Assembly: GCF_018499505.1 (NCBI RefSeq) | Contig: NZ_JAHDAC010000003.1 | Span: forward strand, 124,001 to 188,000 | Direction: 5' to 3' | DNA: 64,000 nt | DNA from: Streptococcus parasanguinis | Lineage (GTDB): Bacteria > Bacillota > Bacilli > Lactobacillales > Streptococcaceae | Part shown: one piece after another, positions 48,485 to 58,797 of the stretch | How the letters are laid out: each line of letters opens with the position of its first letter | How positions within the stretch are numbered: position 1 is the stretch's first letter | The notes under the pieces: generated by a model | What the model was told of the DNA's origin: nothing | What the model saw: the letters and a program-made list of their open reading frames with translations, nothing else | Databases searched by the model: none | Position numbers and translations under genes: made by a program

Positions 48485-49244
48485 ATTAGAGTTTGCCAAA
48501 CAAATCGTTTTAGAGGCTGGAGGCTACTTGCGTCTTCATCTCCATGATGACTTGATGATCTCAAAAAAGACTGGGCCGACAGATTTGGTGACCCAGATGG
48601 ACCAACAGGTTCAAAAGGATTTGGTTGAAAAAATCGCACATCGCTACCCAGATGATCGGATTTTTGCGGAGGAAGATGGCCTTCGCTCCACGATTTCAGA
48701 AGGTTCAGTTTGGGTGATTGATCCTATTGATGGGACCAATAATTTTGTGACTCAAAAGGAAGATTTTGCGGTGATGGTGGCCTATTTTGAAGACGGAATT
48801 GGTCAGTTTGGCCTGATCTACGATGTGATGCGGGATCACCTTTTTTACGGGGGTGGAGAATTCCCTGTTTATCGCAATGAGGTTGAACTGACACCCTTTG
48901 TGGACCAACCTCTGGAAAACTTTTTGATTGCTTCAAATGTCGGCATGCTTGAGAAAAATGACTGGGGCATGGCCGACCTTGGTATGGATTCTCTTGGCAT
49001 TCGGGTCTACGGAAGTGCCGGTATTAGTTTTTCAAAAATTCTCTCAGGTGGCATTCTGGCCTATTTTAGCTACATCTGGCCCTGGGATTATGCCGCAGCT
49101 GCGATCATGGGGGACCAGTTGGGCTATACCGTTTTAAATCTAAATGGAGATAAACCTAATTACCAGTCAGTGGAACCCATTATGATGGTTCCAAAAGTGA
49201 AGTTAACAGAAATTCAAACCTATCTTAAGAAAGGGAGAAGTTAA
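48474..49244 (+). CDS. inositol monophosphatase family protein
   Basis: Most likely start is TTG 48474 (GAGGAAGG about 11 bases upstream), overlapping UPF0223 and giving 256 residues; GTG 48429 would add 15 atypical residues. Metal-binding motifs [18 protein letters not shown] and WPWDYAAA are intact. Such enzymes dephosphorylate inositol phosphates, PAP or sugar phosphates; which one is not clear here. Confidence 0.85.
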   Translation: MKNKLEFAKQIVLEAGGYLRLHLHDDLMISKKTGPTDLVTQMDQQVQKDLVEKIAHRYPDDRIFAEEDGLRSTISEGSVWVIDPIDGTNNFVTQKEDFAVMVAYFEDGIGQFGLIYDVMRDHLFYGGGEFPVYRNEVELTPFVDQPLENFLIASNVGMLEKNDWGMADLGMDSLGIRVYGSAGISFSKILSGGILAYFSYIWPWDYAAAAIMGDQLGYTVLNLNGDKPNYQSVEPIMMVPKVKLTEIQTYLKKGRS

Positions 49245-50549
49245 ATGAATTTTCCCAATGGTTTTAAAGAAAAATACCAGCATCTTCTAGGTGAGGATGC
49301 TGCTGCTTTTTTTGCGACCTTTGAACAAGAAGCAGTATCGGCCTTTCGGACTAATCCTTTGAAAGAAGCGCAAAAAGCATTTGATGATCCGATTCCCAAT
49401 ACCCCTTGGGGCCATTATGGAAAGGTCTCAGGAAAATCCATTGAGCACGCAACAGGCTTGGTCTATTCGCAAGAACCAGCAGCTCAGATGGTGGCTCAAG
49501 TTACCCAGCCGAAGCCAGGGATGAAGGTCTTAGATTTGGCGGCAGCTCCTGGTGGCAAGACCACCCAGCTCTTGTCTTATTTGGATAATCAGGGACTCTT
49601 GGTCTCCAATGAAATCCACAAGGGGCGCTCGAAAATTCTTGTAGAGAATGTCGAACGCTTTGGTGCGCGAAATGTGCTGGTGACCAATGAATCAGCTGAT
49701 CGTCTGGCCAAAGTTTTCTCAGGCTTTTTTGATCTGATTGTACTAGACGCCCCGTGTTCAGGTGAGGGGATGTTTCGTAAGCAACCAGATGCCATGGACT
49801 ATTGGTCCATTGATTATCCTCGAGAGTGCAGTCTCCTTCAAAGAGAGATTCTAGAGGATGCTCTCAAGATGTTGGTTCCAGGAGGTTCCTTGGTTTATTC
49901 AACCTGTACCTGGGCTCCAGAGGAAAATGAAGAGGTCGTATCCTGGCTTTTGGAAAACTATGATCTGGAGCTGGAAACGATCGAGAAGATCAATGGTATG
50001 GCAGAAGGCATTGACCATCCAGAAACGGCGCGCATGTATCCTCATCTCTTTAAAGGGGAGGGACAATTTGTTGCTAAGTTCCGTTATCTAGGAGAGAATC
50101 AACCTGCCAAAGTCCCTTCGAAGAAGGACCAATTATCTGCAGAACAAAAGAAATTATGGCAGGAGTTTTCTAAGAAACACTTGAAGATCACTCTAGAAGG
50201 TGTCCTCGAAACCTTTGGAGATGAACTCTACTTGGTTCCACTTGGTTTACCAGATTTGCACAAAGTAAAAATTGCCCGAAATGGTTTGCACCTAGGGACC
50301 TTCAAGAAAAATCGATTTGAACCTAGTTTTGCCTTGGGCCTTGCTCTGAAACCGAGTGAGGTTAAAGAGACCGTTTCGATCACGCCTGAAGACTTTGTTC
50401 ATTATGTGGCGGGAGAGACGGTTCAATTGAGAGAAACGCATCCAAATGGATGGTACCAGGTCCTTGTTGAAGGCAATGGTTTGGGCTTTGCCAAAGTGAC
50501 CGGACAGACCCTGAAAAATTTCTATCCAAAGGGGCTTCGTTTTAGGTAA
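49245..50549 (+). CDS. RsmF-like 16S rRNA (cytosine-C5) methyltransferase
   Basis: 434 residues starting on the base after the preceding gene. SAM site DLAAAPGGKTTQLL (about 97-110), DAPCSGEGMFRK with a conserved Cys, catalytic YSTCTWAPEENE, and a C-terminal RNA-binding (PUA-like) domain with DLHKVKIARNGLHLG. Member of the NOL1/NOP2/Sun family acting on 16S rRNA. Confidence 0.92.
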   Translation: MNFPNGFKEKYQHLLGEDAAAFFATFEQEAVSAFRTNPLKEAQKAFDDPIPNTPWGHYGKVSGKSIEHATGLVYSQEPAAQMVAQVTQPKPGMKVLDLAAAPGGKTTQLLSYLDNQGLLVSNEIHKGRSKILVENVERFGARNVLVTNESADRLAKVFSGFFDLIVLDAPCSGEGMFRKQPDAMDYWSIDYPRECSLLQREILEDALKMLVPGGSLVYSTCTWAPEENEEVVSWLLENYDLELETIEKINGMAEGIDHPETARMYPHLFKGEGQFVAKFRYLGENQPAKVPSKKDQLSAEQKKLWQEFSKKHLKITLEGVLETFGDELYLVPLGLPDLHKVKIARNGLHLGTFKKNRFEPSFALGLALKPSEVKETVSITPEDFVHYVAGETVQLRETHPNGWYQVLVEGNGLGFAKVTGQTLKNFYPKGLRFR

Positions 50550-50655
50550 AATACTGGGCAAAGAACCCGTTCTATGATATAGTGGAAGTACAGGTTTTTT
50601 TGAAAAAACTTGTCAAAATCATAAGTGAAATAGTGAAATATCAAGGAGACATGAT

Positions 50656-51522
50656 TTGAAAAAGTCTAAAAAGCTGATCCTAGGACTAGCGACGATCGCA
50701 TTAGCAGGAAGTTTATCTGCTTGTGCTTCTTGGATCGATCGCGGAGAATCCATCACTGCTGTCGGATCGACTGCCTTACAACCCTTGGTTGAAGGAGTAG
50801 TAGATCGCTACATTGAAGAACATCCTGGTAAGATTGTAAATGTACAAGGAGGAGGTTCTGGTACAGGACTTTCACAAGTTCAATCAGGCGCTGTAGATAT
50901 CGGAAATAGTGACCTGTTTGCGGAGGAAAAATCTGGGATTGATGCCTCTAGTCTGGTCGACCATCAGGTAGCCGTAGCAGGGACAGCCATCATTGCCAAT
51001 AAAAATATCTCAATCGGCAATTTGACAACAGAGCAATTGCGAAAGATCTTTACGGGTGAATATACCAACTGGAAGCAATTGGGAGGTCCAGATCTTGAAA
51101 TCACGATTGTGAACCGTGCAGTTGGTTCTGGTAGCCGTGCTGTATTTGATGCCATCATCATGGATGGCAAACAACCCAAGCAGGCCCAAGAGCAAGACTC
51201 TAATGGAATGGTGAAAAACATCGTTTCTCAAACGCCAGGAGCCATCTCTTATCTGGCCTTTACCTACTTGGATAGCAGTGTCAAAACCATGAAGCTTAAC
51301 GGTTATGAACCAACCAAAGCCAATGTTGTCAACAATAACTGGCCAATCTGGTCTTATGAACACATGTATACCAAAGGAAAACCCAATGAGTTGTCTAAAA
51401 AATTCATTGACTACATGATGACCGATGAGATCCAGCAAAAGGTTGTTGGTAAGATGGGCTATATCCCAATCAATGATATGAAAGTCACCCGTGATTTAAA
51501 AGGGAATGTGACAAAAAAATAA
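50656..51522 (+). CDS. pstS: phosphate ABC transporter substrate-binding lipoprotein PstS
   Basis: 288 residues. The start is TTG 50656 with AAGGAG upstream; the nearby ATG 50651 stops at once. Lipobox LSACA (Cys 23) anchors it. Phosphate-binding loops GSTALQPL and [14 protein letters not shown], plus [15 protein letters not shown]. First gene of the pst-phoU operon; expression under phosphate limitation is expected. Confidence 0.95.
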   Translation: MKKSKKLILGLATIALAGSLSACASWIDRGESITAVGSTALQPLVEGVVDRYIEEHPGKIVNVQGGGSGTGLSQVQSGAVDIGNSDLFAEEKSGIDASSLVDHQVAVAGTAIIANKNISIGNLTTEQLRKIFTGEYTNWKQLGGPDLEITIVNRAVGSGSRAVFDAIIMDGKQPKQAQEQDSNGMVKNIVSQTPGAISYLAFTYLDSSVKTMKLNGYEPTKANVVNNNWPIWSYEHMYTKGKPNELSKKFIDYMMTDEIQQKVVGKMGYIPINDMKVTRDLKGNVTKK

Positions 51523-51538
51523 AAGAATTAGGTAAAAA

Positions 51539-52450
51539 ATGAACGAAGTAGCAAAAAAAATGCTGACGAAATCAAAAAACTCCCGCCTAGAAAAATTTGG
51601 GAAAACCATTACCTTTCTATGTATGAGTTTGATTGTTGTGGTCGTTGCCATGATTTTGATTTTCGTGGCCCAAAAAGGTTTATCGACTTTCTTTGTCAAT
51701 AAAGTCAATATCTTTAGTTTTCTATTTGGGAGCTCTTGGAATCCTGCTGCAAAGGAATTCGGAGCCCTACCAATGATTCTAGGTTCCTTTATTGTAACCT
51801 TGCTTTCTGCCCTCTTGGCAACGCCGTTTGCCATTGGTGCAGCAGTTTTCATGACAGAAGTCTCTCCTAAAGGAGCTCGTTTCTTGCAACCAGCGATTGA
51901 GCTCTTAGTGGGAATTCCTTCAGTTGTTTACGGATTTATTGGCCTTCAAGTGGTTGTCCCATTTACGCGTAGTCTCTTTGGTGGGACTGGTTTTGGGATT
52001 CTCTCAGGGGTCTTTGTCCTCTTTGTTATGATCCTGCCAACTGTCACCTTTATGACGACCGATAGCCTCCGAGCTGTGCCCCGTCATTACCGGGAAGCTA
52101 GTATGGCCATGGGTGCGACACGCTGGCAAACCATTTGGCATGTCACACTCAAGGCGGCCCGTTCAGGAATTTTTACAGCGGTTGTCTTTGGAATGGCGCG
52201 TGCCTTCGGGGAAGCCTTGGCCATCCAGATGGTGGTCGGAAACTCGGCAGTGGTGCCAACCTCGCTCACAACACCAGCTTCCACCCTCACCTCTATTTTG
52301 ACCATGGGAATCGGAAATACCGTCATGGGTACGGTCAATAACAATGTTCTTTGGTCACTCGCCTTGGTATTGCTCCTCATGAGTCTTGCCTTTAACAGTG
52401 TGATTAAACTGATTACGAAAGAAAGAGGTAAGAAGAACTATGCACGCTAA
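51539..52450 (+). CDS. pstC: phosphate ABC transporter permease PstC
   Basis: 303 residues, six membrane helices, the EAA loop REASMAMGATRWQTIWHVTLKAARSG and the PstC-specific substrate-side segment LLVGIPSVVYGFIGL. Overlaps pstA by 11 bases. Confidence 0.95.
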   Translation: MNEVAKKMLTKSKNSRLEKFGKTITFLCMSLIVVVVAMILIFVAQKGLSTFFVNKVNIFSFLFGSSWNPAAKEFGALPMILGSFIVTLLSALLATPFAIGAAVFMTEVSPKGARFLQPAIELLVGIPSVVYGFIGLQVVVPFTRSLFGGTGFGILSGVFVLFVMILPTVTFMTTDSLRAVPRHYREASMAMGATRWQTIWHVTLKAARSGIFTAVVFGMARAFGEALAIQMVVGNSAVVPTSLTTPASTLTSILTMGIGNTVMGTVNNNVLWSLALVLLLMSLAFNSVIKLITKERGKKNYAR

Positions 52451-53324
52451 ACGAATGGATAAAATTGCCACAGGAGTGCTGTATGCTATTTCAGGGATCA
52501 TCGTTGCGATTCTTGCCTCATTGATCCTTTATATCTTGGTCCGTGGCTTGCCCCATGTATCTTGGCACTTCTTGACTGGAAAATCTTCTTCTTACCAAGC
52601 AGGAGGAGGGATCGGAATTCAATTGTATAATTCCTTCTTTCTCTTGGTCATTACCTTGGTGATTTCCTTCCCACTTTCTCTTGGAGCTGGGATTTACCTC
52701 TCTGAGTACGCTAAAAAAGGTCGCTTGACCAATTTGGTTCGTACCTGTATTGAGATCTTGTCTTCTTTGCCATCTGTCGTTGTAGGTCTCTTTGGTTACT
52801 TGGTCTTCGTTGTCCAGTTCAAATACGGATTTTCGATCATTTCAGGGGCCTTGGCCTTGACCGTCTTTAACCTGCCACAGATGACTCGCAATATCGAAGA
52901 TAGCTTGCAGCACGTCCACCATACACAGCGCGAAGCAGGTCTAGCATTGGGCTTGTCTCGCTGGGAAACTGTGATTCATGTCGTGGTACCAGAAGCTCTT
53001 CCAAGTATTATCACTGGGGTCGTTTTAGCCTCAGGACGGATCTTTGGGGAAGCTGCTGCCTTGATCTATACAGCAGGTCAATCGGCTCCAGCCCTTGATT
53101 GGTCAAACTGGAATATCTTTAGTGTGACCAGTCCAATTTCGATCTTCCGTCAGGCTGAAACCTTGGCTGTCCATATCTGGAAGGTCAACAGTGAAGGAAC
53201 TATCCCAGACTCGATCGAAGTCTCAGCCGGTTCTGCCGCAGTTCTTTTGATCTTTATCTTGATCTTTAACTTTGGAGCACGTAAACTCGGAAGTTACCTC
53301 CATAAAAAACTAACATCTGCTTAA
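52440..53324 (+). CDS. pstA: phosphate ABC transporter permease PstA
   Basis: 294 residues with six membrane helices, ILSSLPSVVVGLFGYL and the EAA loop REAGLALGLSRWETVIHVVVPEA. Forms the membrane pore with PstC. Confidence 0.95.
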   Translation: MHAKRMDKIATGVLYAISGIIVAILASLILYILVRGLPHVSWHFLTGKSSSYQAGGGIGIQLYNSFFLLVITLVISFPLSLGAGIYLSEYAKKGRLTNLVRTCIEILSSLPSVVVGLFGYLVFVVQFKYGFSIISGALALTVFNLPQMTRNIEDSLQHVHHTQREAGLALGLSRWETVIHVVVPEALPSIITGVVLASGRIFGEAAALIYTAGQSAPALDWSNWNIFSVTSPISIFRQAETLAVHIWKVNSEGTIPDSIEVSAGSAAVLLIFILIFNFGARKLGSYLHKKLTSA

Positions 53325-53334
53325 AGGAGAAGAA

Positions 53335-54138
53335 ATGTCAAAATACAATTGGGATGAGAGACACATCATTACTTTTCCTGAAGAAAAGGTGGTCCTATCG
53401 ACCAAAGATTTGCATGTCTATTATGGAACGAACGAGTCCATTAAAGGCGTCGACATGCAGTTTGAAAAGAATAAGATTACAGCCTTGATCGGTCCTTCAG
53501 GATCTGGGAAATCAACCTACCTCCGTAGTTTGAACCGGATGAATGATACCATCGATATTGCGCGTGTAACGGGGGAAATTTGGTATGAAGGAATCGATGT
53601 TAATCGTCCAGATATCAATGTTTATGAAATGCGCAAGCACATTGGGATGGTTTTCCAACGGCCCAATCCTTTTGCCAAATCGATTTATAAAAACATCACC
53701 TTCCCGCATGAACGCGCTGGGGTGAAAGACAAGAAGATTTTGGACGAATTGGTCGAAACTTCTTTGAAACAGGCAGCCCTATGGGATCAGGTCAAGGATG
53801 ACCTTCATAAATCAGCCCTGACCCTTTCAGGTGGTCAACAGCAACGGCTCTGTATCGCGCGGGCTATCTCTGTGAAACCAGATATCTTACTCATGGATGA
53901 GCCTGCTTCAGCGCTTGATCCGATCGCGACAGCTCAATTAGAAGAAACCATGCTTGAGTTGAAGAAGGATTATACCATTGTCATCGTGACCCACAGCATG
54001 CAACAAGCAGCCCGTGCTAGTGATTATACCGGTTTCTTCTACCTTGGAAACCTCATCGAGTACGATAAGACTTCGAATATTTTCCAAAATGCGAAATTGC
54101 AATCGACCAACGATTATGTATCTGGTCACTTTGGATAA
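53335..54138 (+). CDS. pstB: phosphate ABC transporter ATPase PstB1
   Basis: 267 residues: Walker [10 protein letters not shown] (about 49-57), Q loop MVFQRPNPFAKSIYKN, signature [14 protein letters not shown], Walker B LLMDEPASALDP. First of two adjacent pstB genes, as in many streptococci. Confidence 0.95.
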   Translation: MSKYNWDERHIITFPEEKVVLSTKDLHVYYGTNESIKGVDMQFEKNKITALIGPSGSGKSTYLRSLNRMNDTIDIARVTGEIWYEGIDVNRPDINVYEMRKHIGMVFQRPNPFAKSIYKNITFPHERAGVKDKKILDELVETSLKQAALWDQVKDDLHKSALTLSGGQQQRLCIARAISVKPDILLMDEPASALDPIATAQLEETMLELKKDYTIVIVTHSMQQAARASDYTGFFYLGNLIEYDKTSNIFQNAKLQSTNDYVSGHFG

Positions 54139-54167
54139 AGTAAAATGACAACAAAAAGGAAAATAGA

Positions 54168-54926
54168 ATGACAGAACCAATTTTGCAAGTCAAGGACTTG
54201 TCGGTTTATTACAATAAAAAGAAGGCTCTAAATAGCGTCTCCTTGGACTTTGCTCCAAAGGAGATTACAGCCTTGATTGGTCCTTCAGGATCAGGAAAAT
54301 CTACCCTTTTAAAAGCTATTAACCGTATGGGCGACCTCAACCATGAGGTCACTACCACAGGAACCATCCTCTACAATGGACATAATATCTACGGACCACG
54401 GACCGATACGGTCGAATTGCGTAAGGAAATCGGAATGGTCTTCCAACAGCCCAATCCTTTCCCAATGTCCATTTATGATAATGTGACCTACGGATTGATG
54501 ATTAATGGTGTCAAGGACAAGGCTGTCTTGGATGAAGCAGTTGAAACCTCTTTGAAACGCGCTTCCATCTGGGATGAAGTCAAGGATCGCCTGCATGATT
54601 CAGCGATCGGACTTTCCGGTGGTCAACAGCAGCGGGTTTGTGTGGCGCGGGTTCTTGCGACCAGTCCAAAGATTATTCTTTTGGATGAGCCAACTTCAGC
54701 GCTAGACCCGATTTCAGCTGGGAAGATTGAAGAAACCTTGTATGGACTAAAAGACCGCTACACCATGCTCTTGGTAACACGCTCCATGCAACAAGCAAGT
54801 CGGATTTCCGATAAAACAGCCTTTTTCTTGGATGGGGATTTGATCGAGTACAATGACACCAATGAAATGTTCTTGAACCCAGCTAAGAAAGAAACAGAAG
54901 ACTATGTCTCTGGTAAATTTGGATAG
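54168..54926 (+). CDS. pstB: phosphate ABC transporter ATPase PstB2
   Basis: 252 residues: Walker [11 protein letters not shown] loop [43 protein letters not shown]. The switch region reads VTRSMQQ instead of VTHSMQQ in PstB1, so the H-loop His is replaced by Arg; with PstB1 it may form an asymmetric ATPase pair. Confidence 0.94.
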   Translation: MTEPILQVKDLSVYYNKKKALNSVSLDFAPKEITALIGPSGSGKSTLLKAINRMGDLNHEVTTTGTILYNGHNIYGPRTDTVELRKEIGMVFQQPNPFPMSIYDNVTYGLMINGVKDKAVLDEAVETSLKRASIWDEVKDRLHDSAIGLSGGQQQRVCVARVLATSPKIILLDEPTSALDPISAGKIEETLYGLKDRYTMLLVTRSMQQASRISDKTAFFLDGDLIEYNDTNEMFLNPAKKETEDYVSGKFG

Positions 54927-54938
54927 GAAGAAAATAAA

Positions 54939-55592
54939 ATGTTACGAGTTCAATTTGAAGAAGATTTAGAGAAGTTGCATAACCAGTTTTATGCAATGGG
55001 AAATGAAGTGTTGAGTCAGATCAACCGTACAGTTCGTGCTTTCGTGACCCATGACCGTGAATTGGCCCGTCAGGTTATCGAAGATGATGCGGAGATCAAC
55101 GAATACGAAGTGAAGCTTGAGCGCAAATCTTTTGAGATTATCGCCCTTCAACAGCCGGTTTCACAAGACCTTCGTGTCGTGATGACCGTCTTAAAAGCAG
55201 TTTCTGACTTGGAGCGGATGGGTGACCACGCAGTATCGATTGCCAAGGCAACGATTCGCATGAAAGGGGAAGTCCGTATCCAATCTGTTGAGGAAGAAAT
55301 CAGCAAGATGGGCCGTGAAGTCAAAGATTTTGTCGAAGCGACACTAGATGTTTACCTCAAAGGCGATGTGGATTTGGCCTATGAAGTTGCTTCACGAGAT
55401 GAAGTCATCAACCATTACTTCGATAGCATCCAAGAATTAGCAACAGAAGAAATTCGGAAAAATCCAGAGTCCATCGTGACGGGACGTGATTACTTCCAAG
55501 TGATCAACTTCTTGGAACGCATCGGAGATTATGCAAAAAATATCTGTGAATGGGTGGTTTACTTCGAAACAGGTAAAATTATCGAAATGTAA
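54939..55592 (+). CDS. phoU: phosphate uptake regulator PhoU
   Basis: 217-residue helical-bundle protein with the two repeated metal-site motifs ERMGDHA (about 89-95) and ERIGDYAKN (near 195). Represses Pst uptake or signalling when phosphate is plentiful. Last gene of the operon, with a terminator after. Confidence 0.94.
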   Translation: MLRVQFEEDLEKLHNQFYAMGNEVLSQINRTVRAFVTHDRELARQVIEDDAEINEYEVKLERKSFEIIALQQPVSQDLRVVMTVLKAVSDLERMGDHAVSIAKATIRMKGEVRIQSVEEEISKMGREVKDFVEATLDVYLKGDVDLAYEVASRDEVINHYFDSIQELATEEIRKNPESIVTGRDYFQVINFLERIGDYAKNICEWVVYFETGKIIEM

Positions 55593-55615
55593 GATCAGGA
55601 CGTCTTTCCGATCTC

Positions 55616-55645
55616 AGACAGGCATTCTCATGCTTGTCTTTTCTT
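55616..55645 (+). terminator. terminator of pst-phoU
   Basis: AGACAGGCAT-TCTC-ATGCTTGTCT followed by TTTTC. Confidence 0.8.
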
Positions 55646-55721
55646 TTATTTTGACTTTGTGATAAAATAGTTTTATTAGGGCTTTTGATTGGAAAGCATG
55701 GAAAATAAAAAGGAGGAAATT

Positions 55722-58265
55722 ATGCAAGCAGTTGCACATTTTATTGATACATTTGTACCTGAGCACTATGATCTATTCTTAGATTTGAACCGCTCTAGTA
55801 AAACTTTCTCAGGGAAAGTGACCATTAGCGGAGAAGCAAAAGAGACTCGCATCTCTCTTCACCAAAAGGATTTGACCATCGAAACAGTAGAAGTAGCAGG
55901 TCAAAACCGTCCATTTACGGTGGATGATGACAATGAAGCAGTCTATGTCGAATTAGAAGGGACAGGTCAAGTAACGATTACCTTGACCTATTCTGGTAAG
56001 ATCACAGACAATATGACAGGAATTTATCCTTCTTACTATACAGTAGATGGTGTGAAGAAGGAAGTGATCTCTACTCAGTTTGAGAGCCATTTTGCGCGTG
56101 AAGCCTTCCCAAGTGTGGATGAGCCAGAAGCCAAAGCGACCTTTGATTTGGCTGTGAAGTTTGACCAAGAAGAAGGAGAAATCGTTCTTTCTAACATGCC
56201 TGAAATCGATGTGGAAAACCGCAAAGAAACAGGTATTTGGAAGTTTGACACAACTCCACGTATGTCGTCTTATCTCTTGGCCTTTGCGGCTGGAGACCTC
56301 CAAGGGGTGACAGCTAAGACCAAGAATGGAACCCTAGTCGGTGTCTACTCTACAAAAGCTCACCCATTAGAAAACTTGGACTTCTCATTGGATATTGCCG
56401 TTCGTGCCATTGAATTTTATGAAGACTACTATGGCGTGAAGTATCCAATCCCTCAATCCCTTCATATCGCCCTCCCAGACTTCTCTTCAGGAGCGATGGA
56501 AAACTGGGGCTTGGTAACCTACCGTGAAGTCTACCTCCTTGTGGATGAGAATTCGACAGCTCAAAGCCGTCAAACAGTAGCCTTGGTGGTGGCTCATGAA
56601 TTGGCTCACCAATGGTTCGGAAACCTCGTGACCATGAAATGGTGGGATGATCTCTGGTTGAATGAAAGCTTTGCCAATATGATGGAATATGTCAGCTTGG
56701 ATGCCATTGAACCAAGCTGGAATATCTTTGAAGACTTCCAAACAACTGGAGTGCCTGCTGCCTTGAAACGCGATGCTACAGATGGCGTTCAATCCGTCCA
56801 TGTGGAAGTCAAACACCCTGACGAGATCAACACCCTCTTTGACCCAGCAATCGTTTACGCTAAGGGTAGCCGTCTCATGCACATGCTTCGCCGTTGGTTA
56901 GGCGATGACGCCTTCCGTAAAGGGTTGAAGATTTACTTTGAAAAACACCAATACGGAAATACCATCGGTCGTGACCTTTGGGATGCTCTTGGGCAAGCTT
57001 CAGGTCGTGATGTCGCAGCCTTTATGGATTCTTGGTTGGAGCAACCAGGATACCCTGTTGTCTCAGCTTCTGTTGAGAACGATACCTTGATTATCCGTCA
57101 AGAACAGTTCTTTATTGGAGAAAGAGAAGAAAAAGGTCGCAAGTGGGTTGTTCCTTTAAATAGCAACTGGACAGGTATTCCAGATACTTTGGAAACTGAA
57201 GTCTTAGAAATTCCAAACTACAGTGCCTTGAAAGCAGCTAACAGCGGAGCTCTTCGCTTCAATACAGAAAATACAGCTCACTATATCAGTGACTACCGTG
57301 GGGAATTGTTGGAAGACATTCTTGCTGACCTTGCTAGCTTGGATAGTACTTCGAAACTACAAGTGGTTCAAGAACGCCGTCTCTTAGCGGAAAGTGGTCA
57401 AATTTCTTATGCAAGCCTCTTGCCAGTGATTGAACACTTGACAGAAGAAACTTCCTTCCTGGTTGTTTCTGCTGTTTCGAGCGTCTTGAGCGGAATCAGT
57501 CTCTTTGTGGATGAAGGAACTGAAACAGAAGTAGCCTTCCATGAGTTATTGAAACGGATGAACCGTTACAACTTCGAACGCTTGGGACTGGAAGCTAAGC
57601 CTGGTGAATCAGAAGAAGACGAAAAAGTTCGTCAGCTAATGATTGCTAATATGATCAAGGCCAATGATGAAGCTGCACAAGCACAAGCGAGCGCTATCTT
57701 TGAAGCGCACGTAGCTGATTTGGAAAAACTTCCAGCAGCCATTCGCTTGCAAATCTTAGTCAACCAAATCAAACACCAGGAAACCAAGGCGCTTAGCCAA
57801 CAATACTTAGATACCTATGTGAAGACAGTTGATGGAAACTTTAAACGCCAGTTGGCGGCTGCCCTTTCTTATACCAAGGATGAGGAAACTTTGGAAGCAC
57901 TATTGAAAGAGTGGAAGAACAAGGATGTGGTGAAACCTCAGGACTTGGCTATGAGCTGGTACTTCAATTTCTTGCACCATGACTTTACCCAAGGAAGAAC
58001 CTGGACTTGGGCGCGTGAAAACTGGGATTGGATCAAGAAAGCACTCGGTGGTGATATGAGCTTTGATAAGTTTGTCATCTACCCAGCTAACTGTTTCAAG
58101 ACCCGTGAACGGTTGAATGAATACAAGGCCTTCTTTGAGCCTCAATTGGATGATATGGCGATCAGCCGTAATATCAAGATGGGAATTAAAGAAATCGCGG
58201 CTCGTATCGATCTTATCGAGCGGGAGAAAGCAGCTGTTGAAGCTGCTATCCTTGCGACAAAATAG
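55722..58265 (+). CDS. pepN: aminopeptidase N (M1 family)
   Basis: Start at ATG 55722, with AAGGAGG upstream; earlier ATGs in frame have no site. 847 residues. Substrate-binding GAMEN (about 257-261), zinc site HELAHQWFGN (His292, Glu293, His296) with downstream NESFAN Glu. Cytosolic broad-range aminopeptidase used in peptide nutrition. Confidence 0.97.
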   Translation: MQAVAHFIDTFVPEHYDLFLDLNRSSKTFSGKVTISGEAKETRISLHQKDLTIETVEVAGQNRPFTVDDDNEAVYVELEGTGQVTITLTYSGKITDNMTGIYPSYYTVDGVKKEVISTQFESHFAREAFPSVDEPEAKATFDLAVKFDQEEGEIVLSNMPEIDVENRKETGIWKFDTTPRMSSYLLAFAAGDLQGVTAKTKNGTLVGVYSTKAHPLENLDFSLDIAVRAIEFYEDYYGVKYPIPQSLHIALPDFSSGAMENWGLVTYREVYLLVDENSTAQSRQTVALVVAHELAHQWFGNLVTMKWWDDLWLNESFANMMEYVSLDAIEPSWNIFEDFQTTGVPAALKRDATDGVQSVHVEVKHPDEINTLFDPAIVYAKGSRLMHMLRRWLGDDAFRKGLKIYFEKHQYGNTIGRDLWDALGQASGRDVAAFMDSWLEQPGYPVVSASVENDTLIIRQEQFFIGEREEKGRKWVVPLNSNWTGIPDTLETEVLEIPNYSALKAANSGALRFNTENTAHYISDYRGELLEDILADLASLDSTSKLQVVQERRLLAESGQISYASLLPVIEHLTEETSFLVVSAVSSVLSGISLFVDEGTETEVAFHELLKRMNRYNFERLGLEAKPGESEEDEKVRQLMIANMIKANDEAAQAQASAIFEAHVADLEKLPAAIRLQILVNQIKHQETKALSQQYLDTYVKTVDGNFKRQLAAALSYTKDEETLEALLKEWKNKDVVKPQDLAMSWYFNFLHHDFTQGRTWTWARENWDWIKKALGGDMSFDKFVIYPANCFKTRERLNEYKAFFEPQLDDMAISRNIKMGIKEIAARIDLIEREKAAVEAAILATK

Positions 58266-58273
58266 ATTTAAAA

Positions 58274-58305
58274 AAGATGCTACAGAATTCATTCTGTAGC
58301 ATCTT
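58274..58305 (+). terminator. hairpin after pepN
   Basis: AAGATGCTACAGAAT/ATTCTGTAGCATCTT, 15 perfect pairs but no T run, so termination may depend on the family A element behind it. Confidence 0.6.
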
Positions 58306-58328
58306 AGAATGTAGACAACGTCATCTTT

Positions 58329-58466
58329 GAAACTTTCCTTAGGTGAGCACGGACTTCAGCGAACTTCTATGAAGTTCCATGACTTAGTTTTGAGCCTAAG
58401 GTCTCAAAACTCCCGAGTGCCTGAAACAATTGTGTTTCAGGCACTTTTCTCACGGCGGAAAGTTTC
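58329..58466 (+). repeat. family A structured repeat, copy A4
   Basis: 138 bp, ends GAAACTTTCC / GGAAAGTTTC, with hairpins GAACTTC/GAAGTTC, GTTTTGAG/CTCAAAAC and AGTGCCTGAAAC/GTTTCAGGCACT (58416-58445, then TTTT). Same orientation as A1. It lies in the 532-base non-coding gap between convergent pepN and the histidine kinase gene; a diverged family B element fills the rest. Confidence 0.82.
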
Positions 58467-58556
58467 AGTGTATATTTGATTGAGACTTAAAAAATATATT
58501 ATTTTAATTTTTGGGGCATCATTTAGGTTGGTTAGTGATAGTTTAACTACATCCTA

Positions 58557-58757
58557 ATGGAGTGGGAAAGAAGTCCTACCTTTTCAATTTTTCCACCCCC
58601 GCATAGATACAACAGTCTGGGAGAGTGTTGGAGGTTGCAGATAAAGGAAATAATGTTTGCGTCACCTCAAGGCAGTGCTATGAGCAATCAACCAATGTGT
58701 CAAACTGTTATTTCTATCTAACATCAAAGGCTGGACAGATTTTGCCCAGCCTCTTTT
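58557..58757 (+). repeat. diverged family B-like repeat, B3
   Basis: Begins GGAGTGGGAAAGAAGTCCT and ends GCCCAGCCTCTTTTTT like the ends of B1, but the interior differs strongly. It may be an older copy or a related element. The closing hairpin serves as terminator for the minus-strand kinase gene region. Confidence 0.5.
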
Positions 58758-58797
58758 TTATAAATGACCTGAATAAGACCTCAAAGGAGAAGAATCA

